Source: Methanobacteriota archaeon (GTDB lineage Archaea; Hydrothermarchaeota; Hydrothermarchaeia; Hydrothermarchaeales; BMS3B). From it: a DNA stretch of 6,102 nt. This document shows, one piece after another, positions 1 through 5,900 of this stretch. The notes under the pieces are model-generated. The model had not been told where the DNA came from. It ran no database searches and was given only the letters and a program-made list of their open reading frames with translations. Both the position numbers and the translations under genes were made by a program. The stretch spans positions 1-6,102 of the forward strand of contig JAADFH010000033.1 of assembly GCA_013152995.1 (NCBI GenBank), written 5' to 3'. The number at the start of each line of letters is the position of its first letter. Positions within the stretch are counted from its first letter, which is position 1.

Positions 1-242
1 TGCTCCTCTGCGAGCTTCCTGATAATGGCGATTGCACGCTCACGCTCCTCTTTGGGTCCTATCAGATAGCACCTCATGGTTGAGGGCTTCCGCTTCTCTA
101 TACCCTCCTTGAGGGTGGTAAAGGAGATTTCACAGTGCCTGACATCCACCTTCAGGTCTTTTATTCGCTCGTACATCTCAAAAATTATGTTCTTCTCAAG
201 TATGTGCCCCACCATTATTATCTCGGTCTTGGGTTCCATCAT
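1..242 (-). CDS. Uncharacterised protein, N-terminal part (runs off the left edge)
   Basis: This is an open reading frame with no stop before the window edge; about 80 residues are visible. I do not recognise it with certainty. It begins MMEPKTEIIMVGHILEKN and alternates short beta-like stretches (EIIMVGHI, MRCYLIG) with amphipathic helices (IIFEMYERIKDL, EERERAIAIIRKLAEE). This resembles a small alpha/beta ligand-binding domain of the NIL or LOR/SDH N-terminal kind; that similarity is a weak inference from the pattern. Three in-frame ATGs lie at 248, 242 and 239. The Shine-Dalgarno-like GGGGTG at 254-249 abuts the first and is better spaced for 242 (6 bases) or 239 (9 bases), so 242 was chosen. 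The start lies only 11 bases after the stop of the PhoU-like gene on the same strand, so the two are probably co-transcribed. Its role may therefore relate to that gene, but nothing in the sequence proves this. Confidence 0.7.
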   Translation of the reverse strand, partial: MMEPKTEIIMVGHILEKNIIFEMYERIKDLKVDVRHCEISFTTLKEGIEKRKPSTMRCYLIGPKEERERAIAIIRKLAEE

Positions 243-253
243 ACGCATCACCC

Positions 254-907
254 CTAAAGCCTTGCTATCATCACCCTCATCATATCGCCGCAGTTCTCGG
301 CGTGGTCAGCCACCCTGGCGAGGAGCTTTACAACGCGCATCAGATGGAAAAGCTCACCGTGGGTGAGCTCCTCTTCAAGCTCAAAGATGTGTCTGCGCAG
401 CTTGAGGTCAAGCTCGTCGGTGAGCTGCTCCTTCTCGTCCATCAGGCTTATGTACAGGTTCACCTTAGCGGGCTTCCTGCGGAAGGTGCTCTCAAGCAGC
501 TCAACCAGGCTCTTAACTGCAAGAGGCACCAGGTCAACTACGTCGCACACCTTCTTTGTCATGTTTTGCAGGTCTGTCCGCAGCTCCAGGGGCACAGAGG
601 TGCGCCTGAGGCTGAGGGTGAGCGCAACCTCCTCTATCCTGTCAGCCACCCGATCCTGCTCGCGCAGGTAGTTCAGAAAATCGCCACGGTCAACGGGCAT
701 GAAGATGCTCCTTGGAAGGTGCTCCCTTATGGTGTTCTTAACCCTGTCTGCCTCGTGCTCAAGCTCGGATATGCGCAGCGCAAGCTTTTCAGCAAGCTCA
801 AAGTCTTCGTTCAGATAGGCTGCAACCATCTCTCTGAGCATGTCTGAACAGCGCCCAACAAGCTTCGCATGCTCTTCCAGCGGCTCAAAGGGTGGTGATG
901 TGAACAT
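254..907 (-). CDS. PhoU-like DUF47 / TIGR00153 family protein
   Basis: The product is a 217-residue, almost entirely helical cytoplasmic protein of the PhoU-like DUF47 (TIGR00153) family. Members usually accompany Pit-type phosphate transporters and are thought to regulate phosphate uptake; no transporter gene is visible here. PhoU-type acidic metal-binding motifs of the E/D-x-x-x-D form can be seen: ELEHEAD (residues 48-54), REQDRVADRIEE (82-93) and RVADHAENCGD (198-208). These follow the two-fold three-helix repeat of the family, and the length matches the usual 210-220 residues. The frame stays open upstream to 1114, but that extension is low-complexity, looks unlike the family and would cover the promoter. 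The ATG at 907 is preferred because a TATA box lies about 48 bases upstream and GAGGAG sits at 915-910, although the 2-base spacer is short. It is the first gene of a leftward unit and is followed closely by an uncharacterised gene. Confidence 0.9.
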   Translation of the reverse strand: MFTSPPFEPLEEHAKLVGRCSDMLREMVAAYLNEDFELAEKLALRISELEHEADRVKNTIREHLPRSIFMPVDRGDFLNYLREQDRVADRIEEVALTLSLRRTSVPLELRTDLQNMTKKVCDVVDLVPLAVKSLVELLESTFRRKPAKVNLYISLMDEKEQLTDELDLKLRRHIFELEEELTHGELFHLMRVVKLLARVADHAENCGDMMRVMIARL

Positions 908-950
908 CTCTCCTCGCCAGCCCTCTCTGGGGTAAAATATGGTGGCATGC

Positions 951-960
951 TTATTTAAAT
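951..960 (-). promoter_or_regulatory. TATA box of the PhoU-like gene
   Basis: Read on the minus strand the element is ATTTAAATAA, an AT-only block in GC-rich surroundings. Its centre is about 48 bases upstream of the ATG at 907. With the usual archaeal distance of about 26 bases to the start point, transcription would begin near 929, giving a leader of about 22 bases that contains the GAGGAG ribosome site. The core ATTTAAAT is palindromic, so orientation is inferred from the downstream gene. Confidence 0.55.
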
Positions 961-1126
961 GCTTTTCCTGCGCAGGACTGGAATAGTGCTCCACCTGTAC
1001 CTGTTTGCGCTCTCTCCTGCAGAAAGCTTCCTGAAGATGTAGAGGTGCTCGTGAGCTATTAAAAGGGAGTCGCGGGCACATGCTCACTTTCCCTCGTTGA
1101 TTTTCATCTTCCACTGAAGCTTCACC

Positions 1127-1347
1127 ATGAGAAAAGAATGAGACACAACAAGCTCTGTCATGTCTGGAAAATTATGTTTCAAAAATCGCATCTGTGCTGG
1201 AGATACCCGGAAGCCTGTTAGCAAGACACTTAAAGAGCTGGAAAACAGGACTCTGGTGGTATGCTTAACACCTGACAGAAGATTTACGCGATTACAGATA
1301 GAGGCAGGGAGATACTTGGCGAGATCTGCAGACTGATAGCGGAGTAA
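1127..1347 (+). pseudogene. Winged-helix transcriptional regulator remnant, three single-base frameshifts
   Basis: No single frame is open, but three consecutive frames together spell a small winged-helix (ArsR/MarR-like) DNA-binding protein. An ATG at 1127 is followed by an A run (1130-1135 region) where removing one A enters the frame that reads ETQQALSCLENYVSKIASV. At the C run near 1206-1208 one added C leads to RKPVSKTLKELENR, the recognition-helix region. At the T run 1283-1285 one added T restores DRRFYAITDRGREIL and a final CRLIAE before TAA at 1345-1347. VCLTPDRR-FYAITDRGREIL is the typical beta-wing and following helix of these regulators. The corrected protein would be 73 residues, a normal size for a stand-alone archaeal winged helix. 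No good Shine-Dalgarno site is visible; a weak AT-rich box lies at 1057-1064. It sits between the PhoU-like gene and the rpl10e operon, so it may once have regulated a neighbour. All three lesions lie in homopolymer runs, so sequencing error is a real alternative to decay. Confidence 0.7.
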
Positions 1348-1379
1348 TCATCAGCCACCCCGATGTGCTACTCTAAGCA

Positions 1380-1394
1380 GAGGTTGAGCACCTC
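1380..1394. other. Short hairpin between the regulator remnant and the rpl10e promoter
   Basis: GAGGT (1380-1384) and ACCTC (1390-1394) are exact inverted repeats around a 5-base loop. They lie after the TAA of the regulator remnant and about 40 bases before the rpl10e TATA box. The site could be a weak operator or a transcript-end structure, but no T run follows it and a stem of this size can arise by chance. Confidence 0.2.
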
Positions 1395-1436
1395 AAACGC
1401 ACTAACTCAACGCAGGGGCTGCAGGTGGAGGCGGGG

Positions 1437-1450
1437 TTTATATATATTTT
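1437..1450 (+). promoter_or_regulatory. TATA box of the rpl10e operon
   Basis: TTTATATATATTTT is the most AT-rich block in the region and stands directly after a GC-rich run. Its centre is about 53 bases upstream of the rpl10e ATG. Transcription is predicted near 1468, giving a leader of about 28 bases that carries the Shine-Dalgarno site. This is probably the main promoter for the four-gene unit ending at 4801, because no comparable element is seen between those genes. Confidence 0.75.
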
Positions 1451-1483
1451 ACTACGGGAAACTGGGCACAAGGGTGGAAAGCT

Positions 1484-1489
1484 GGAGGT
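1484..1489 (+). promoter_or_regulatory. Shine-Dalgarno site of rpl10e
   Basis: GGAGGT lies 7 bases before the ATG at 1497. It decides the start: the same frame is open back to an ATG at 1425, but that ATG is upstream of the TATA box and outside the predicted transcript. Confidence 0.8.
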
Positions 1490-1496
1490 TGTTGTT

Positions 1497-2012
1497 ATGG
1501 CAAAGCTCAAGCCTGGCAGGATATACCGCATACCAAAGAAGCGCCTGTACACCAGGCGTGAGTACATATCAAGCCTTCCCAACCCCAAGATAACCATATT
1601 TGACATGGGCGATGCCGCCGGCAGGGACAGGTTTGAGTATGCGGTCTCGCTCTATGCAAAGGAACTTGCCCAGGTGACGCACAACGCACTTGAGGCGGGC
1701 AGGGTTGCAGCTAACAGGTACATAGCAAAGCGCGCAGGAAGAAGCGGGTTCTACATGAAGTTCCGCGTGTACCCGCACGTGGTGCTCAGGGAGAACAAGA
1801 TGGCAACCGGTGCTGGAGCAGACAGAGTGAGCGACGGCATGCGCAGGGCGTTCGGCAAGCCCGTGGGTCTCGCGGCTGTGGTGAAGAAGGGGCAGAAGAT
1901 AATCACCATCTACACCACCGAGGCGCAGGTGGAGAATGCCAAGGAGGCGCTGCGCAGGGCGGCTATGAAGTTCCCCATGCCCTGCGGAACGCTGGTTGAG
2001 AAGGTAAAGTGA
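1497..2012 (+). CDS. rpl10e: 50S ribosomal protein L10e (L16/L10AE family)
   Basis: The 171-residue product is the archaeal/eukaryotic L10e protein, the counterpart of bacterial L16 in the large ribosomal subunit, where it lies near the tRNA and peptidyl-transferase region. Recognisable family segments are the N-terminal [20 protein letters not shown], the [12 protein letters not shown] stretch (residues 29-39), [19 protein letters not shown] (84-102), the glycine-rich [20 protein letters not shown] (103-122), and the C-terminal [14 protein letters not shown] (156-169). Length and gene structure are normal and intact. The ATG at 1497 is set by GGAGGT seven bases upstream and by the family's usual beginning. 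It is the first gene of the operon and is followed 7 bases later by mptE. Its strong promoter would also drive the pterin, purine and lipoate genes downstream. Confidence 0.97.
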   Translation: MAKLKPGRIYRIPKKRLYTRREYISSLPNPKITIFDMGDAAGRDRFEYAVSLYAKELAQVTHNALEAGRVAANRYIAKRAGRSGFYMKFRVYPHVVLRENKMATGAGADRVSDGMRRAFGKPVGLAAVVKKGQKIITIYTTEAQVENAKEALRRAAMKFPMPCGTLVEKVK

Positions 2013-2019
2013 AGCGCAG

Positions 2020-2679
2020 ATGCAGCTTCAGGAGTGGCTCAGGATATATCGCGAGATCTGTGCAGACTTCAGCATAAGTCAGGAGGGTGACCGCAGGGCA
2101 GCATGCACGCTTGCGGAGCTGGTGAGGCACCGCACCCCTCTCAGCGAGCTTGAGAGGCTCATAGCAGGGCAGAGGGTGAACGTCTTCGGCGCAGGTCCGA
2201 GCCTGGAGAGGCTTTCATACCTGCCCGCAGGCACGGCAATAGCCTGCGACGGTGCCACAAGCTTCCTTCTTGAGCACGGTAAGGTGCCCGAGGTGATAGT
2301 CACCGACCTTGACGGCAGGGTGGAGGACGTGCTTGAGGCTAACAAGCGGGGCAGCGTGGTGGTGCTGCATGCGCACGCAGACAACGTGGAGGCTATAAGG
2401 AGCTACGCCCCGCTGCTAAGAAACGTGGTGCCGACTGCTCAGAGCGAGCCCCCAGAGGGGGTGTACAACTTCGGCGGCTTCACAGACGGCGACAGGGCGG
2501 TTTTCTTGGCGCATGCGCTGGGGGCAAGGGAGATAAATCTCTACGGAATGGACTTCGGAGCTGAGGTGGGAAGGTACTCCTTCTCGGAGCCCAGCGAGAG
2601 AAAGCTCAGGAAGCTTGAGTGGGGGCAGAGGCTGGTGCGCATGCTTGAGGAGCGGGGAGCAAGGCTGAGGTGGTGCTGA
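2020..2679 (+). CDS. mptE: 6-hydroxymethyl-7,8-dihydropterin pyrophosphokinase MptE (DUF115 family)
   Basis: The 219-residue cytoplasmic enzyme belongs to the archaeal MptE/DUF115 family. It uses ATP to convert 6-hydroxymethyl-7,8-dihydropterin to its diphosphate, the step before coupling to the arylamine in tetrahydromethanopterin synthesis. It is unrelated to bacterial FolK. Family motifs visible in order are FGAGPSL (residues 56-62), ACDGAT (75-80), VTDLDG (94-99), HAHADN (117-122), GFTDGDRA (153-160) and LYGMDFG (174-180). The acidic motifs fit Mg-ATP binding. The start is the ATG 7 bases after the rpl10e stop; only a weak ribosome site is seen, so it may depend on translational coupling. 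Its stop TGA shares one base with the guaAA ATG. Placement next to guaAA fits a shared link to GTP, from which the pterin ring is made. Its presence implies an H4MPT-dependent C1 metabolism, which is an inference for this organism. Confidence 0.92.
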   Translation: MQLQEWLRIYREICADFSISQEGDRRAACTLAELVRHRTPLSELERLIAGQRVNVFGAGPSLERLSYLPAGTAIACDGATSFLLEHGKVPEVIVTDLDGRVEDVLEANKRGSVVVLHAHADNVEAIRSYAPLLRNVVPTAQSEPPEGVYNFGGFTDGDRAVFLAHALGAREINLYGMDFGAEVGRYSFSEPSERKLRKLEWGQRLVRMLEERGARLRWC

Positions 2680-3239
2680 TGTACCTGGTTATAGCCAACA
2701 GAGGGCAGTACAACCACCGCATATATCGCACGCTGCGCTACCTGGGGAGGGAGGTGAAGCTGGTGCAGAACACCCTGACCCCGGAGGAGGTGGAGGAGAT
2801 GGAGCCCACCGGAATCGTGGTGGGCGGCGGACCCTTCCTGCAGGAGTCTGGCAACTCGGGGGAGATAATCTCCAGGCTTGCCGGGAGCGTGCCCATCCTG
2901 GGAATCTGCCTGGGGCACCAGCTCATTGCCAGGGTGTTCGGGGGGGAGGTCAGGGAGGCTGAGGTTGGCGAGTATGCGGAGGAGGAGATAATAGTGGATG
3001 AGGAGGACGAGATCCTCAGGGGGCTTGCACCCAGCTTCACAGCCTGGGTCTCGCACAGGGATGAGGTCTCAAAGCTTCCTCCGGGGTTTGTGAGGCTCGC
3101 CCACAGCGCGAGCTGCGAGATTGAGGCGATGGCGCACGAGAGCCTGCCTGTGTACGGGGTGCAGTTCCACCCCGAGGTTGCGCACACGCCCAGGGGCTCG
3201 GAGGTGTTCAGGAACTTCATAGAGGTGTGCGAGAGGTGA
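2679..3239 (+). CDS. guaAA: GMP synthase, glutamine amidotransferase subunit A
   Basis: The 186-residue class I glutamine amidotransferase releases ammonia from glutamine for the conversion of XMP to GMP. In archaea it works with a separate ATP-pyrophosphatase subunit (GuaAB), which is not in this window. The start MYLVIANRGQYNHRIYRTL is typical of archaeal GuaAA. The catalytic triad is visible: Cys77 in LGICLGHQL, and His164 and Glu166 in VQFHPEV. GGGPFLQESGN (residues 49-59) corresponds to the oxyanion-strand region. The ATG at 2679 overlaps the mptE stop by one base (TGATG) and has GAGGTG at 2667-2672 with a 6-base spacer; a GTG at 2670 in the same frame lies inside this ribosome site and is unlikely. 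The end overlaps the next gene by four bases (GTGA). The gene is intact and of normal length. Confidence 0.95.
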   Translation: MYLVIANRGQYNHRIYRTLRYLGREVKLVQNTLTPEEVEEMEPTGIVVGGGPFLQESGNSGEIISRLAGSVPILGICLGHQLIARVFGGEVREAEVGEYAEEEIIVDEEDEILRGLAPSFTAWVSHRDEVSKLPPGFVRLAHSASCEIEAMAHESLPVYGVQFHPEVAHTPRGSEVFRNFIEVCER

Positions 3240-4801
3240 GCAGCCGCTGGAGGCTGGTTGACACCGGCAGGAGGAGCGCCGCCGAGAACATGGCGCTGGA
3301 TGAAGCCATGCTCACCGCCAGGGCAGAGGGGCGTGCAGCAGATACGCTGCGCTTCATGCAGTTCTCGCCGCATGCGGTGCTTGTGGGGGTGCACCAGAGC
3401 GTTGAGCTGGAGGTGCGGGAGGAGTTCTGCAGGGAGGCGGGCATTGATATAAACAGGAGAATCACCGGCGGTGGTGCGATTTACTTTGATGAGAGCCAGC
3501 TCGGCTGGGAGGTTGTAGCTAAGAGGCAGAGTGTGCGCTTCCGCAGCCCTGAGGAGCTCTACCGCCTGATGTGCGGCGCGGTGGTTAATGCCCTGCGGGA
3601 GCTGGGGATAGAAGCAAGCTTCAGACCCAGGAATGATATAGAGGTGGAGGGGAGGAAGATCTCCGGCACGGGCGGCACCTTTGAGGGGGACGCCTTCCTC
3701 TTCCAGGGCACGCTTCTGATGGATTTTGATGTTGAAACCATGCTAAGGGCTCTCCGCATACCCGCCGAGAAGCTGCAGAGCAAGGAGATTGAGTCTGTGA
3801 AGGAGCGCGTGACATGCCTGAGGGAGCAGCTCGGCTACCTGCCGGAGCTGGAGGAGGTGAAGCGAGCCCTGGTGAAGGGCTTTGAGCAGGCATTAGGCGT
3901 TGAGCTTGTGCGCGGGGAGCTGAGCAGCAGGGAGGAGGAGCTGTTCAGGGAGCTTCTGCCCAGGTTCAGCTCCCCGGAGTGGATTTACGGGGTGAGGAAG
4001 CCCCCCGAGCACAGGGCGGTGCTTCAGGCGGTGAGACGGTGCCAGGGCGGGGTGGTGAGAGCCCAGCTCGTGGTGGATGTTCCCGCCAGGCGGGTGCAGT
4101 ACGCCTTCATCACAGGCGACTTCTATGCCTTTCCCAGGAGGGCAATCCCGGACCTGGAGGCGAGGCTCAGGGACATTGAGGCGGAGCCGCAGAGGCTTGC
4201 AGAGGCTGTGCACAGGTTCTTCCGGGAGACGGGTGCACAGGTTCCGGGGGTTGGCTGGAAGGGCATAGCGGAGGCGCTCGTGGCTGCGGTGCAGAAGCTT
4301 GAGCTGCTGGAGCAGGGGCTGCGCATTGAGGACACCTCGGAGGTGTTCACGGTGCTGGGGAGCTTTGAGGAGATTCCCGAGGCTGAGGTGCTCCTCCTGC
4401 CCTACTGCGCGAAGCCAGGGTGGTGCGAGTACAGGCACAGAGAGGACTGCGGCAGGTGCGGCAGGTGCAGCGTTGGCAGAGCCTACGAGCTTGCGGAGCG
4501 TCTGGGGCTGAGGGTGATAACCATAACCAACTACGAGCATCTGGAGGAGACGCTTCGCTCGCTGAAGCAGCAGGGCGTGAGAGCCTTCCTGGGCTCGTGC
4601 TGCGAGAGCTTCTATGTCAAGCACCAGCAGGATTTTGAGAGGTTCGGGGTGAGGGGTGTGCTGGTTGACATCAACAGCACAACCTGCTACGACCTGGGGA
4701 GGGTGAGGGAAGCCAAGGCAGGAAGGTTTGAGGGCGAGACAGAGCTCAACCTGCAGCTCCTTGAGAGGGTGCTCAGGCTCAAGACCCGGAGGAGCGGATA
4801 G
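3236..4801 (+). CDS. Lipoate-protein ligase A fused to accessory and DUF116 domains
   Basis: The product is a 521-residue, three-part protein. Residues 1 to about 230 form the lipoate-ligase catalytic domain: NMALDEAML (18-26), the lipoyl-AMP binding motif RRITGGGAIYFDE (74-86), and Lys141 in GRKISGTGG followed by FLFQGTLLMD (154-163); this lysine matches the conserved LplA active-site position. Residues about 235-355 resemble the LplA accessory domain, with YAFITGDFYAFPRRAIPDLE (289-308). Residues about 370-515 match DUF116, with clustered cysteines 391, 397, 405, 408 and 411, then Cys455-Cys456 (GSCCESF) and Cys484. LplA activates lipoate with ATP and attaches it to acceptors such as GcvH or 2-oxoacid dehydrogenase E2; DUF116 has no function I know of. 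The cysteines suggest a metal or iron-sulfur site, which is an inference. GTG at 3236 is chosen because it forms a GTGA overlap with guaAA and has GAGGTG at 3222-3227 (8-base spacer); the alternative GTG at 3227 overlaps that site. No signal peptide is seen. No lipoate-accepting protein is in the window. Confidence 0.9.
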   Translation: MSSRWRLVDTGRRSAAENMALDEAMLTARAEGRAADTLRFMQFSPHAVLVGVHQSVELEVREEFCREAGIDINRRITGGGAIYFDESQLGWEVVAKRQSVRFRSPEELYRLMCGAVVNALRELGIEASFRPRNDIEVEGRKISGTGGTFEGDAFLFQGTLLMDFDVETMLRALRIPAEKLQSKEIESVKERVTCLREQLGYLPELEEVKRALVKGFEQALGVELVRGELSSREEELFRELLPRFSSPEWIYGVRKPPEHRAVLQAVRRCQGGVVRAQLVVDVPARRVQYAFITGDFYAFPRRAIPDLEARLRDIEAEPQRLAEAVHRFFRETGAQVPGVGWKGIAEALVAAVQKLELLEQGLRIEDTSEVFTVLGSFEEIPEAEVLLLPYCAKPGWCEYRHREDCGRCGRCSVGRAYELAERLGLRVITITNYEHLEETLRSLKQQGVRAFLGSCCESFYVKHQQDFERFGVRGVLVDINSTTCYDLGRVREAKAGRFEGETELNLQLLERVLRLKTRRSG

Positions 4802-5799
4802 CTCTGACGCACCTGCTCAGCACCAGCTTTGCAGCCTCCTGCGAGGGCCAGCTGCCGAGCCCGCAGTCAGGTCCGGCGAAGCTCATCCTGTCCCCGAACC
4901 TCTCCCTGAGCTTCAGGTAGAGCTTTGAGATGCTCTGCTCGCTGTCTGCAAGCTGCTCGGGAGCGGGGTTCTTTATGCCCTGCTGCGCAAGCTCGCCGAG
5001 CTTGCGGTCTATGCTGGTGCTGGCAACTCCACCCCTTATGAACCTGTCGTGAGCCTCAAGCTCCTGCTTAGAGATGAGCTCCATGTTTTCCGGCGAGGAG
5101 GCAAACTCGGCGGTTATTACGTCTATGCCCTCAGCCTGCAGCGGGTACTCCGCAGCCTTAAGCGCATGCAGGTGCACCTGCACCGTCGGAGCAACACCGC
5201 TCACGCTCCTCTCCAGCGCCCTTATTATCCCCTCAGCCTCAATGTTGAGCAGGTCAACCAAGCCCAGGCTGGGCTCGTCTATGCTCACCACCTCGGTGCG
5301 GATGTGCTGCTTGTTCAGCACCGAGTTCCTGAGGAAGGCTCTGACGCTCTCAGCCAGGTTCATGAGAACCTCCTCGTAGATGTTGAAGCCGAAGGGTGAG
5401 GTACAGCTCAATCGCCCCGGTCACGCAGACCCGCAGCCTCAGGGGCTCGCCTGTCTCTTGGTAGCGCTCCCTCGCAACCCGCTCTGCGATGTAGAGCTCG
5501 GGTATGACCGCATGCTCCTCCTGAATCAGGTAGGGCTCGCGCTGGTGCTTCTCTATGGGCTGGAGAAACTGGGAGTGCATGTCCTGGTGCTGGGGATAGG
5601 TGACGACGTCTATGCCGGTCTCAATCTTTGCCAGCAGCGAGCTCTCAACCACGCTGCAGAACAGCTCAAGCTCCGGAAGCTCCTCAAGCTTCCTGCCCTC
5701 TGCGAAGGCTTCCTGAGCCTTTGGGTAGAGCTCGCTGAATTTCTCCCTGCTTACCCCCTCTGGCAGCGGAAAGCTGCCTATGTCGTCTATCAGAACCAT
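4779..5799 (-). pseudogene. Cobalamin-independent methionine synthase (core MetE type), frameshifted
   Basis: Two overlapping minus-strand frames make one MetE-like protein. Frame one runs 5799-5350 and reads correctly from MVLIDDIGSFPLPEG to VCVTGAIELYL (residue 134). Frame two covers SPFGFNIYEEVL to the stop at 4779. The switch is near 5397-5403, where CTCA stands in place of a likely CTCTCA (loss of two bases, or gain of one). The joined protein would be about 340 residues, normal for the short archaeal core-MetE enzymes (such as the Mes families) that lack the N-terminal MetE half and methylate homocysteine, in characterised cases with methylcobalamin. Visible motifs are SIDEPSLG (173-180) and GPDCGLGSW (310-318, Cys313 as zinc ligand), with Glu232 probably another ligand. 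The usual H-x-C is replaced by H-L-H (210-212). The start ATG fits the family and a TATA box 27 bases upstream. The frameshift may be genuine decay or a sequence error. The 3' end overlaps the convergent lipoate-ligase gene by 23 bases. Confidence 0.85.
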
Positions 5800-5820
5800 G
5801 TGGATTTATCCCAGCTTCGG

Positions 5821-5830
5821 GGTTATAAAT
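5821..5830 (-). promoter_or_regulatory. TATA box of the methionine synthase gene (probable leaderless start)
   Basis: On the minus strand the element reads ATTTATAACC, preceded by more A/T (AAA). Its centre is about 27 bases before the A of the ATG at 5799, so the transcript should begin at or within a base or two of the start codon. No Shine-Dalgarno site is present between the TATA box and the ATG. Together this indicates a leaderless mRNA transcribed separately from katG. Confidence 0.65.
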
Positions 5831-5854
5831 TTTCCGCAGGCTGCAGCTTAAGGT

Positions 5855-5867
5855 GCACGCTTCGTGC
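5855..5867. other. Small perfect hairpin between katG and the methionine synthase promoter
   Basis: GCACG (5855-5859) and CGTGC (5863-5867) pair perfectly around a 3-base loop, and flanking G-C and G-T pairs could lengthen the stem. It lies 34 bases past the katG stop and upstream of the next TATA box, so it could mark the katG transcript end. No T run follows, so it is not a clear terminator. Confidence 0.25.
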
Positions 5868-5900
5868 CTCGGGCAAATTGCTCATGGAGCCAGCTTCTGA

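Noticed and set aside
302..847. A 181-codon open frame on the plus strand
   Set aside because: It lies wholly antisense to the PhoU-like gene, resembles no known protein, and has no promoter or ribosome site.
908..1114. An upstream extension of the PhoU-like gene to an ATG at 1114
   Set aside because: It would run through the TATA box and Shine-Dalgarno site, and the added residues do not look like any part of the DUF47 family.
961..1126. A possible gene fragment ending in a frame that reads EDVEVLVSY before TAA at about 1060
   Set aside because: The frame has no start codon, is short, and matches no family I recognise.
1042..1394. GAGGTGCTC at 1042-1050 and its exact reverse complement at 1386-1394, flanking the regulator remnant
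   Set aside because: Nine matching bases without extension or target duplication are too few to claim a mobile element; chance is a sufficient explanation.
1425..1496. An earlier start for rpl10e
   Set aside because: The ATG at 1425 precedes the TATA box, and the family begins at the MAKLKPGR position.
3893..4624. A 243-codon minus-strand open frame
   Set aside because: It is the antisense shadow of the lipoate-ligase gene; high GC keeps it free of stops.
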